A program made the position numbers and the translations under genes. A model generated the notes under the pieces. It made no database searches. It had not been told where the DNA came from and saw only the letters and a list, made by a program, of their open reading frames with translations. Shown here in pieces: positions 37,749 through 49,229 of a stretch of 64,000 bases of DNA; positions within the stretch are counted from its first letter, which is position 1, and every line of letters starts with the position of its first letter. Origin of the DNA: Laguncularia racemosa (taxonomy: Eukaryota; Streptophyta; Magnoliopsida; Myrtales; Combretaceae); the NCBI GenBank assembly GCA_037954665.1, contig JBBMOL010000558.1, positions 62,001 through 126,000 of the forward strand, given 5' to 3'.

Positions 37749-40700
37749 ATGCAGCTGACGAAAGATCATGCTTCAGTTGTGAGGTATGCTCAGTCTATTT
37801 TGGCATCTATTACAAAGCTGACAACATCTGTAGTACTTGTGGAGATTGAAAGAGAGAACATCATTAACATCGGTTGCTACGTATACCGCGCTTCTTATGC
37901 TATTATGGAGTTGCAAACTACTGAGAACACCCCAAGCAATGCAATGGAACTTTTGCGGTCTATGTCCAGAAAAATAGATTTGGCAAAGGATCTTATTGCC
38001 AAATTCCACGAGGATACCACACAGCAAATTTCCAATCCTGAAATCATAACCATCATGTCACAGCTAGAGGAGGTGATAAATCATCTTGGAGAAGACTTGA
38101 GTTTGATTCCACCTTCAACATTTGAGGACCAGAAGTTTGCTGCAGTTGCTGTTAGGTCCCTTGCAAAAGAGATGAAGAATGCTTGCTTTGATGTTCCCCA
38201 ATCTCAATTCAAAAAGTCAAAAGATGCGGAATGTTCATGGGAGGACATAATACGAGGACCATCTACTGCTTCAGTTGGTTTTAGTTCCATGTTACAGGAG
38301 GCGAGTAATGCTCAAGTTGAAGTTAGTAAGTCTAGATTGTTAAATTTAACTCCACTACCATTTAATTTGAAAGTTTTAAGTCTACAAATATGGCATGGGC
38401 ATTTTCCATTTATTAATTGAACTTTGGATCTCTTCTTTTGGTATTATGTTGAATTTAGCTCTGTAGCCATTTGATTTAAAAGCCAAAGCCTGTTAGATCT
38501 TGTGTAGTTTCTACATTTATTGGTTAACACAAGCAACCACATCTTGTGGTTTAGAATCCTTGCAGCAGCAAGAAAAATATTTTCAACAAGCTGGTGCGGT
38601 TGGAGTATCACAAGAAATGCAGAATGCTTTTTTAGAAGTAAATGAAGCTCAGCTGGAGAAGCCCACTGATCATAATCCATTGCAGGAGCAAAATGAACCT
38701 ATTGCTGATTCAATTTGTTTCAACTACTTGTCACAGCAGATGCATACTGTCCATGCTGAGACAACCATTCAGGACACTCGCTATGAAGCTAGTCCCACAC
38801 ACATAGATCAATTTGCAGAGAAGGAATTGGAGCAAGTTACAGGAGAACCGTATGAGAGGGATTTATATTCAATCTGTGGTGAAGTTTCAATGGAGTTTTC
38901 TCAAACATCAAATGTTTCTCAGCTCGAAGAATTCCTTAACAGCTCATCTAGCAAGCAAATGAAGCACGGGGGTTTGAGCAGACCCTCAACAAGGTCGTCC
39001 CAACTTCCTGAATTTATGGAACCGATGTACCAGACATTCTTCTGTCCATTGACAAAGAAAATCATGGATGATCCAGTGACCACTCAAAGTGGAGTAACAT
39101 ATGAAAGAAAAGCAATTATTGATTGGTTCAACAAGTCCGCAAACTCCAAAGAAATCTTCTGCCCTGCCACTGGGCAAAAACTGGCCACTAGAGATATTAC
39201 ACCTAACATAGCTCTGAAGACAACCATTGATGAGTGGAAGGGAAGGAATGAAACAGGAAGAATAAAAGTTGCCAGAGCTGCTCTTTCCTTGGCAAGTTCG
39301 GCAACCATGGTACTTCAGGCACTAGAAGATCTCAAAAGTATCTGTCAGGGGAAAGGCTGCAACAAAGTTCAATTTTGTAACATGGGAATAATTCCCTTAG
39401 TTATCAAGTTTCTGCAGTATAGGGACCGAAATGTGAGATGTGCTTCTGTAGACTTGCTCATACAATTGGCACAAGACAATGTTGATGGCAAGGTATTAAT
39501 ATAAATTTTTGCGATATAGTTTTTCACAATTTATTGCACCAATATCAAAGGACAGAGCTTTCCTGACCTTGTTTTATGTTAGTTTCAATACTTCAAAGGT
39601 CGCTTGTTTTATGTTAGTTTTGTTACTTCAATGGCAGACTAACATAAAACAAGGGAGAGGGGAGCAAAAGATGTGGAGAAGTCATAAAAGAATTGAAATT
39701 AAATGCTTAGGTATCATTGAATTTATGGTTCATCATAGAATGTAATGGTAAAGCAGGATCCACATAGCCGAACCCACCTAGTGTGAACTGTGAATAACAT
39801 TTGAGTGTTGCTTCATTGCTGCTGCTAAGTTCAGATAACTTTACAATCTTGACTTGAGTGCAGGAAATGATAGCCAACCAGGTTGATGTTTCCATATTGA
39901 TCAAGATGTTGTCCAGTAGTCACCAAGACATTAGGCGTGCTACAATGCAACTGTTGCTAGAGCTTTCAACTTCCGTTACAGTGTGTGAGAACATTAGCTC
40001 GGTCACTGGAGCTATTTTGATCTTGGTCACAAACAAACACAACCGTGCTGATTTTTATGCTTCAGAAAAAGCAGATGAAATTTTGAAGAACCTAGAGGGT
40101 AATCCTAATAACATTAAACAGATGGCAGAAAATGGGCATATGGACCCTCTTTTGAATCATTTGATGGAAGGTATGCCGCTTCAAATTGCAAACTGTCAAG
40201 TCTTTATTTTTCTATTAACTAACAAATATGAAAACACATGAAATCTAGTAAACTTAAACTTTTAATCAAATAGCTGTGAATTTAAAATTTATCTCAGTTT
40301 CAGAACAATAAATCTTGACTTTCCATTCACACTCATTTCGTCCCTAATTAATTAATTGGTCCACCTGATAGCGAATAGACTTTGATCAAACCCAAGTCAA
40401 ATGTGAGGAGCTTTAATAAATATAAAACAGTATCAAATCTAACAGGTTTAAGCTTTTAGATGAGATGCAAGAAATAATCTTTCAAAATATTGTGGGCCCT
40501 TAGATATATTTATGAAAACAAATGGGGCTAAACGAGAAGAAACTTTTCAATCTACAGATTGTAATACCTCTAGCTCAAATGTCAAATATTCATTAGGTTC
40601 TGAAGAGATGAAGATTGAATTGGCAAACTACCTTGCGGAAATTTTCCTTGGGTACGACAGCCAAACTTATGTGGCAGATAGAGCTGCTCCAGCACTTACT

Positions 40701-42191
40701 GAGATGGTCCGCAGCGGAAATGGTCTAACAAGGAGGGTGGGCTTCAAAGCCCTGGCACGGATCTCCGCTCAACACCCGAACAGCAAAGCACTACTGGAAG
40801 CAGGAATTTTGCAGATCATGGTTGAAGAGTTGTTCACTCGGCAAATCAATGACGAATCGATGGACTCAAAAGCAGAAGCTGCCGCAATTGTTGCAAATGT
40901 AATTGAATCTGGCCTTGATGTGGAAACAATCCGAGTGAACTCTCATGGTCACACAATGTCTTCAGATTATGTGGTGTACAACATAATTAACATGATGAAT
41001 TACACAACACCAGACGATCTCAACATCAGCCTTCTCAAAATTCTGTCATGCCTATCAAAGTCTCCTAAGTCATCCGCCAAAATTGTTTCCGTTGTCAAAG
41101 AGACTGATGCAAGTTACATCATGATTCAACTTATCAATAGCCCGATCAACGAACTTTCGGTTGCAGCAATCAAGTTATTGATGACACTCTCATCATACAT
41201 GGGGCACACACTTGCAGAACGGCTCTGCAAAACAGGAGGCTTACCCGGGAACCTAATCCGAATCCAGAGTACAGCGAATCAAATAACAGAAAGGCAAGCA
41301 GTTTCAGCCAAACTCCTAGCTAAACTTCCGCACCAGAGTCTCGCGCTTAACCTGGCCCTTTTGGATAAAGATTTGGTCCCTGAAGTCCTTCAAAAGATTA
41401 ACCAAATACAAGCAAGTGGAACAAGAGCAAGCCGGTATACCAATCTTTACTTAGAAGGCCTTGTAGGTATTCTAGTCAGATTCACAACAACATTATACGA
41501 ACCCCGGATATTAGTTGTAGCTAGAAGACATGATTTCACTTCAGTTTTCACAGAGCTGCTCATGAAAACATCAAGTGATGAAGTTCAAAGATTATCAGCA
41601 ATCGGGTTAGAGAATCTATCTACAGAATCTGTAAACCTGTCAAAACTACCTCATGTCAAGAAACCAAAGTTCATTAAAATGCTCTCCCTTCCTAGATCAC
41701 TTTCCTCTAGCTCCTCAAAGACAATGAAAGTACCGATATGCCCAATCCACAGGGGGGCTTGCTCTTCTAATGATACATTCTGCTTAGTCGATGCAAAGGC
41801 AATCGATCGGTTGTTGATGTGCTTAAACCATGAGAATGCTGAGGTTGTAGAAGCCGCACTGTCAGCTTTGTGCACTCTTCTAGATGACAAAGTCGATGTG
41901 GACAAGAGTGTGAAGATCTTGAACGGTGCAAATACACTCCCACATATACTTAATGTGGTAAAGGATCACAGGCAGGAAGGATTGAGGCAGAAATCATTTT
42001 GGATGATCGAAAAGTTTTTGATCAAAGGCGGTGAATTATCGGCTTCATTTATAATTCAAGACAGGGTTCTGCCATCAACATTGGTGAGTGCATTTCATCA
42101 TGGTGAAGGAACTACTAAGCAAATGGCCGAGAGGATCTTGAGGCACTTGAACAAGATGCCCTACTGCTCTACTTCTATTTATACTATGTGA
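37749..42191 (+). CDS. U-box/ARM-repeat E3 ubiquitin ligase, PUB43/44-like (four exons)
   Basis: Exons 37749-38325, 38555-39492, 39864-40170 and 40597-42191 join in phase with GT..AG introns and give 1138 residues without a stop. Residues about 1-190 are an N-terminal helical region (contains NIGCYVYRASYAIMELQ). The U-box is at about 350-425, with FFCPLTKKIMDDPVTTQSG, TYERKAIIDWF and CPATGQ in the family order. Residues from about 445 to the end form ARM-like helical repeats, with KAEAAAIVANV and VEAALSALCTLLDD. U-box proteins bind an E2 and pass ubiquitin to a substrate held by the repeats. PUB43/44 (SAUL1 group) relatives act at the plasma membrane in senescence and immune control. The substrate here is unknown. 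The start follows an acceptor-like aacag, so a further upstream exon cannot be excluded. The frame is clean, so the gene is probably functional. Confidence 0.9.
39565..39656. repeat. Short direct and inverted repeat inside intron 2 of the U-box gene
   Basis: ccttgttttatgttagtt (about 39568) recurs as cttgttttatgttagttt (about 39603) and in inverted form as actaacataaaacaagg (about 39638). The flanking copies could pair as a stem of about 17 bp. No transposon ends were found. Confidence 0.75.
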
Positions 42192-43584
42192 ACTCTTCTT
42201 GTAATCCATTGTCTGATATAACCGTGAGTGCGATTTTCACAAGCAATGTTCATGAAAGCACCAATATATTTGAAATTTGAAACAAATTCATAGTAAGATA
42301 AATTAGGGTATAAATCAACTGATAGCGTGATGTTTTCATCAAAATTTACTTTGCTCCACCAGTGTGCATGCTAATCTCTAGGATGGTCATGGGCGGGAAA
42401 AAATCAAATTATCATAACGCCCCAAACCAATTGGGGCTGACTCGATGATGCACCACGGAGCATGAGACAATTATCCTAGGCATATCCTTTATTTTATTTT
42501 ATTTTTTAAATACTACCGTTCATTCCTTTCTTTTGCCTCCCTCTTTTATGTCCTACAAATTATATAAATATGCGATGCATAGAGTGTAAAACGTCTTCTA
42601 AATCAAGTTTTTGTTCTTTTATCATAATTGATTGGGAAATAATCTTATATTTTAAAATGAATTGTTACGTATCTTGGTTAATATAAGTTACGGAACAGTT
42701 CAATCATTAGTGGAAGAAACAATCAGTATAAAAAATTAACGTTAGGCAACATTTCAAAGGTCAAAATTGCGCTTCTCTGATACGTATCAGCGTCGAAGAA
42801 TCTTCACTTAGTTAGGAAAGGTTTGTGTTTGTTGATTTGATTTCCAATTTTCCTTTTATTTATCCTAATAATTCTACGGTTTTAGTCTATAACTATGGAC
42901 AGTCTAACCAAAATTATTGTTAATAATTATAAGTTACCTTTTTCTTTTTTGTATTTTGTATTATTACTTCACACTGTATCACCAAACTTAGTGACAATTA
43001 TTTCTTAATAATTATCACAAAACTTTTATAAAATATTAGAAATTTTTATCCATTTTAGTATAAAATTTTATTTCAATTCAAACTTAACTAAATAACAAAA
43101 GCTCCTTGCAAGATAAGACATTGCAATATGGATGTGGATAATTCTTCAACAATTTAAATTTTGTTTTACTCAAGTAAGTTTAAAGTATGTACTAAACACC
43201 ATGTCGTAAATTCTAATGTAAGATAAAGGGCTCTATATTTTCGAACCATGTAACTATTCTAAAGTATACAAGTTTAAGCTCCAAGCATTTATAGTCCTGC
43301 TCCCTACTCCCCTTATAAAGTTATTAATCAATCATAAGAAAAATTACAAAAATATGATTTGATTTTAAAGTTTTTCCAAACAAGCAACTTATATTTTTCT
43401 TTTTGACAATTACATTGCCTATGTTTTATATATATTTGTTGATGTTAATCATTAGACACATGCTAGAATTCAATTGTTATATAATGATTAATTTAATAAA
43501 ATAATTTTATTAAATATATTAATTATAAGTTTAGTAAAAATATAAAAAATTACAAAATCTTAAAAAAAAAAAAAACCAGTGATT
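42192..43584. other. Intergenic, 3' flank of the U-box gene
   Basis: AT-rich. Near 42416-42440 a short GC-rich piece reading aacgccccaaacc looks like the edge of a Ty3-type LTR, but nothing around it confirms that. No gene. Confidence 0.5.
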
Positions 43585-43657
43585 CACAACTTTTTTGCCC
43601 ACCTCAAGTTGAAATAGCTAGGATCAAGTCCATACTCAAGAAGCTATATGAACGAAC
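43585..43657 (+). pseudogene. Copia RNase H relic, left part, split by the Tekay-like element
   Basis: Just before the Tekay-like 5' LTR the plus strand reads ..KKLYERT in the frame that continues on the far side of that element at 60383. Removing the insertion and one copy of the duplication gives YERTKSIEIDYHFV, the conserved copia RNase H box ([HY]-x-R-T-K-x-I-E-I-D). Upstream of about 43585 it is unreadable. Confidence 0.75.
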
Positions 43658-45420
43658 TGTAAAATCCGCAAAAATTTAGTTACGTATAACATCAGAATGA
43701 TTAAAATATCGTACTAAAAGCCTTAAATATACTTCATATAAAATTAAATTAAAAGAAATAATTACGCAAAAAGCAAACCAAGAAAAATTATTGAATAAAT
43801 GATAAAATAAATTAAAATCATAAACTTAGGATTGTCAAATAAAAATTCTATGTAGATAATAATTTAATTAGCTTAGTCATAAAATTTCATAATAAAATAC
43901 TAAAATTACTAAGTTTACGTAAATTACTGTGTGCGATAGACGTACCAAAAAATTTAAAAAGGCATATATATATATATATACATTAGGCCTCGCTGTCTCC
44001 AGAAGCTTCAATAAATGAAAAGGAAAAAAAGAAAAAGAGAGAGATAGAAAAAGCGACAATAAGGATAAGGTAGAGAAGAGGGACGAGATGAAACAAAAAA
44101 GAAAAAGGAAAAAGAAAAACGTGAAGAAAAAAAATCATAACATCCGCATATGATCTCTAAATCACAAATCGAGACCACTAACGTGATCCTCAAGGTGAGC
44201 TCTACAAAACTAGACTAGTTTTGTGCAGAACGAGCTTTATCTTTGAAATTTAAATATAATTTTAATATGTATATAAAAATAGGATTTAGCTTAGAAAATA
44301 GTTAAAATAACTAGAAATGCATTAGATAGAATGATATTCGTCATGAATAGTGTGTAGTAGCATGGTTTTCTTATGTTTTTAAGAGAAAAAAAAAAAAAAA
44401 GCATTCTGCAAATTTATCTGTAGATTACTACAAATAATCGAAGATGTGAACCAGGTGAGTAGAACTCAATAATATACTATTATTATATTTGATGTAGAAA
44501 TATAAATGATTTTTTATCATGTTTAGCTAGTTTATCCCCTATATTCTACTCACCTAAACATAGATATTATACATATATATGTGTGAATGTGTGCTATTGT
44601 TGGGGCATGTATATATGTTGCGTGTGTGCTAGTGCTAGCTTGAGTAGGTGTGTGTAAGCATAGATTTGTAAGTGTGTGTATGTGAGGGCTACAAGGTGAA
44701 GAACCCAACGAGGAGCTCAGCAACGTGTCATCAAAGAGGAAAAAAAGTATATATATATATATAAATGTAATGGTAACATGGAGGGAGGAACGGCCGTCGA
44801 GAAGAGGAATAATTTATATTATTATTATTATCATGAAAAGAAAAGAAAGAGGGGAAAGAGGGTGTCCAGTAGGAGGAAACGAAAACTCTAACGTGAAAGA
44901 AAGAAAGACAAAAGAAGAAGAAGAAGAAGAAGGTTAGCGAGAGAAAAGAGAATTTAGCGAGTGGAAAGGTTGGTAAGGGAAAAGAGAGTGAGGAAAGGAG
45001 ACAAGAACTTTAGGGGAGGGGGCGTGTGTGCATGACGAAAAAGAAAGGGAAATTTGGATGTAAATGGGGATATACAGGTATATGCGTGTATATAATGTGT
45101 GTTAACGCTAGTTTATGTGTATGTGATGGTGAGATGGTGAACTTTGGGACAAGGGAACGATGTTAACGGAAGAAGAAGAGAGAGTCCGATGATGTACTTG
45201 TGGCTATAAATGTGGTGTGCATGAAAGGAAGGAGGTTAAGAGTGCATAGTGGCCGACAACATGTATCCTTGGTCACAAATAGAGGAAAGGACATCGGTAG
45301 AGAGGAAGGAAGAAGAAACGAAGTGAAAATGAGGGATGATAATTATGTATATATATTTACTATATACATATGGATGGGAGGAATGGAATAAAATGCCAAA
45401 TGGAGTAAGAGGAAGAGGTG

Positions 45421-45467
<47 letters not shown>

Positions 45468-46576
45468 AGAGAGAATGGATAAATGAAAATTTGAATGACT
45501 TTGGACAAAATCCGATGTTAGGAAACTATCTTTCAAATATTCTAATTGTTGTTTTGTGATTATGATTAAGTGATCGTGCCCTATATCTACATTAGATGTG
45601 ATTGAAACTTGTTGCGTGATCGTCACAAAATATCAAATAATTATTACAACTTAAATAAAATTTTACATGCATTGCACGAAACATTGCATATTGAAGGTCA
45701 TCACTACTATAGGGCACATTGGAAGTAATCGAAAAATTACTGTTCCACCAAGTGCAAACTAAGTGATTAGGGGATTATCGCGCCTTGATATTTCCGAGTT
45801 CGGTCTATCCTTGAGGATGTTAGTGCTCGGTGTGTGAGTGACACTTGAGCTAAGTTTATAACATTAATATTATTAGGAGTGAAAGATAATACCTAATTAA
45901 GAGATAAGACAAATTGATTAAGTGTGAGACTCAGGCACTGATGATATGATCTGATTCCCTAACCCAAGGTCATGGGGAGGTATAAACCCTAGACTTTACA
46001 CTGGTTACCAGAAGACCACATGTGATGTTGCATTTATATGGTTGCTCATGCATAGCATATGTTTTGAAAACTTGCTTCAAATTGATTGTGTTTATAAACA
46101 GTATTGAGAAATTGTATTCCTATCTCACTGGGTTATTAGTTCACTCTCTTAGAGATTTTGTCTTACAAGACGCGATTATATAAACTTTCTTAAAGGATAC
46201 CGTACCACGGTATGTATAATTACCTCAAAACTTAAGGAACAGGGGTAAGATGAAGAGATAGTGAGAATATTGTATCTAACTTAATAGACCTTGAGACTTA
46301 GAGAGTTGTAAATATTTAATATGATTTCAAGAGGTTTTAGTGGTACTTATTTGTATGTGACTTAGACGGGGCCCTTTCTTGAGACGTATATAATATATCC
46401 GTTGAATATGAAACAAGTTTTGTTTGAGATGAAGGAATGCCAGAAGCATTCGAATTGTTAATTATCATGTTTTTACAGGTTGAATTGTATTGATTTGAGG
46501 AGCTTCATGATTGTGTAGTAAGGGTTGAGCAATCATGGCAGGTTGTCACAAATTGATTACCCTACGGGGCATGATA
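43658..46576 (+). repeat. 5' LTR of the Tekay-like element
   Basis: Begins tgtaaaatccgc; the matching 3' LTR begins tgtaaaatctgc at 54139. The right end lies 8 bases before the primer site. About 2.9 kb long, including purine-rich tracts (44020-44130, 44880-45020) and an AT microsatellite at 45427-45462. Open frames in it are low-complexity. Confidence 0.9.
45427..45462. repeat. (AT)n microsatellite in the Tekay-like 5' LTR
   Basis: About 18 AT units. The equivalent place in the 3' LTR (around 55910-55920) has only a short run, so it expanded after insertion or shrank in the partner. Confidence 0.9.
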
Positions 46577-46584
46577 GCTTTTAG

Positions 46585-46596
46585 TGGTATCAGAGC
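46585..46596 (+). other. Primer-binding site, initiator tRNA-Met type
   Basis: tggtatcagagc, an exact match to the usual plant iMet primer site, shortly after the 5' LTR. Confidence 0.95.
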
Positions 46597-47576
46597 TAAA
46601 GGTTTTGTTAAAGTAAGATATAATTTAGAAATAAGTTGGGCTAAGAGTCAATATCTTAAGAGATTGATTTGACAACCCTATAGATATACTGGACAGGCTA
46701 AGTGAGGAACTTGGAGATAGGTCAAGTAGGTATATTGCTATACCTGCTCTAGAAGCTCGGTTTACGACAATGACATGGATAGAGGAGGAATTACTTGAAA
46801 TACTATTTGTGGCTTGATTTAATTTTGGAATAGAGTATCCCTAAGAAGTCCTAAACCCTTCAGTCTAGTCTAGAAGAAACTCATGGACATATGAGAGAGA
46901 GATTTATGACTGGAAGTTGAAGGTTAACCCAAGGTTGCTATACTCAAAAGACTCTTGGGATACTATAGATTACTTCGAAACCGAGAGTTCGAGATCGTAG
47001 ATCAAGGGGACATGTTTGTAATAGAACCATAATTATGGGAAGATTGGGAGGAGGATCTGGGAGAAGACCCGCTTCTTGAAGAAAATTCTAATTTGGAGGG
47101 CGCTCCAGAAAATGATAGTGTAGCTTTGGACTCCCCAAGAGAAGAAGAAGAGGAAGAAGAAGAAATAGGAGAAAGTGATGAGGATGCAAGTGAAGGATTA
47201 GGAAATGTCACCTAGAAATCTAAGAATTAATTTAAAATGATTTTGAAAAAGCAATGTATATAAGGAATAGTAATGTTTGTATGTTAGTAAGACTCAAGAG
47301 GAAAATTTTGTTGTGTAGTATATATATTCCTCTAAGTTGACATATGTATAAGTTAGAAACCTAAGCAATGTAAATTTTGAAAAAGTACATATAAAATATC
47401 GTGATTTCGTGTATCTTTAACTTTTGATGCAATTATACAGATATGTTATATGACTTTGATTGATATTTGTATCATGATGAATATATATATATATATATCG
47501 TAGGGAATGTCCTAACATATTTTGTATATTGCATTAATAAATTATAGTGGAAACACTAGTAGAGGATGAAAAATGA
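46597..47576 (+). other. Leader region of the Tekay-like element
   Basis: Between primer site and gag. One stretch (47030-47215) reads as an acidic Glu-rich peptide ending in a stop, with EEEEEEEEIGESDEDA; this could be a decayed N-terminal extension or chance. The minus-strand frame over it is Ser-rich only because of the GAA repeats. Confidence 0.5.
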
Positions 47577-49040
47577 CAATGCCCACTAGGTATCAAGATG
47601 CAAACGAAACTTCGCAAGCGGGAACTCCACCCCTAATGTCATAGGAAAATCCAGAAATTTAACGTAGGACATTAGGTAGAGTGACTAGGTCAAGGCAAAG
47701 AAGTGCAACTCAAGCCCCTTTCGGTGGGGAAGTAAGTGGGGAGGAACGCATGTCAAGATTGGAAGCATTAGTTCAACAATTGGCTCAATAACAGGACTTG
47801 CTAATCCAGCACCTAATGCTAGGGAGTCAACCTCCATCACGATCAGTTCCTCTACCGCCTCAACTGTAGCTAGTGCCACCTATAATTGCTCCTCAACAAC
47901 TACAGGTGCCACCCCCATCTCCACCAATTTCAACTGCTCATGCACTTCATATGGGAGGTCAACAAAGATATGACCAGGGATGAGTTGGTTGGATTCAAAG
48001 GAGCATATTTCCAAATTTTATCTAATCAAATAGGTACTTCAATGGAGCATATGGGAAACCAAAGGAAACTAAAGAGTGGATAGCACAATTAGAAAGGTCA
48101 TTCGCTGCTTATGAAGTGGAAAACCACCAAAAAGTGGCATATGCATCATTTTTGTTAAAAATGAGAGCCAGGACATAGTGGGACGTCAAGATATGGTGGG
48201 ATGCTAAACAGAGGGCTTTACCTTAGCCAACCTCATGGGAAACATTTAGAAGGGAATTCTTTCAAGAGTATTTTCCAAAGAGCATCAGAACATGGCTAAG
48301 TGGACAACTGTTTCGACTAAAGAAAGGTACAAGAACGATTGATCAATACAAAAATAAATTCAATCAATTATTATAGTTTGCTCCTAATATTTACAAGGAT
48401 TTAGACGCATTGAAGCGACAACTATTCATGAATGGATTGGATATAGAAATGCAAGAATGAATTATGGAGTTTAAGCTCCAAACATACTCAGAAGTGGTAA
48501 ACAAGGCCCAAGCTTTGGAACAGACAAAGCTAAGGGTGGAAGAAATGAGAGCTTAAGCTTAACCAAGTATGGGGATACATGCTCCGGCCAAGAGACCACT
48601 GTTCCAACCAACTCTAAGTGATAGGGGAAAGAGGCCCATGCTGAATATAAGGTCGTGAAGTAATAAACCATTAGTCATCTCTCCCTAAGAAAAATCTATA
48701 AAGGTAGTCTACTGGAAATGTGGGAAAGGACATTATCCTAAAGAGTGCCCATACTTAAGGGGAAAGTGTCTCTGATGTGGGTTGAATGATCATAAGGCCC
48801 TAGACTGCCCGCGGAAGAATTTTACAATATGTTTTGTGTGCAGACAACCAAGGCATATGGTTAATGTCTGCCCTACGAGACACTAAGGACTCGGGGCGAA
48901 GGTTACAGCACCCCGAACTATAATTGGAAGGCCGATCAATCGACTAAGCGAGCAAAGAGCGCTAGGAGCCAGCACTCAGGCCATAAATGCTCGAATATTT
49001 GCTATAGAGGGCATGGATGCAAGAGAATAAGCAAACGAAG
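47577..49040 (+). pseudogene. Tekay-like gag relic with zinc knuckles
   Basis: Starts MPTRYQDANETSQAG, with stops soon after. The gag core is readable from about 48060: TKEWIAQLERSF and WETFRREFFQEYFPKSIR, then GTRTIDQYKNKFNQLL. A cysteine-rich part at about 48713-48890 contains three knuckle-like units: KCGKGHYPKEC (first Cys lost), CGLNDHKALDC, and CFVCRQPRHMVNVC, where Arg replaces the usual Gly. Gag forms the particle shell and the knuckles bind RNA in intact relatives. Confidence 0.87.
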
Positions 49041-49229
49041 AGTTTAGACAATACCGCGATATTGATTTGGCAGCCATGGAATATACGGAAGAAGGAGATG
49101 TCATAATAGGTATGTCAAGATTCAATTTGCCTATATACAATATCTTGTATAGGAAACTTAAATAGAAGATTAGTTGGAAGAGTTAAAAAAGTATAAGAGA
49201 TTTACTATTAAAGGACTTAAGTAAGTAAA

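Noticed and set aside
42410..42480. Possible LTR edge with aacgccccaaacc
   Set aside because: Too short and without a partner or coding sequence nearby.
45236..45508. Minus-strand frame rich in Ile-Tyr
   Set aside because: It is the AT microsatellite of the Tekay-like LTR read as codons.
47002..47211. Ser-rich minus-strand frame
   Set aside because: Antisense to the GAA-rich leader of the Tekay-like element.
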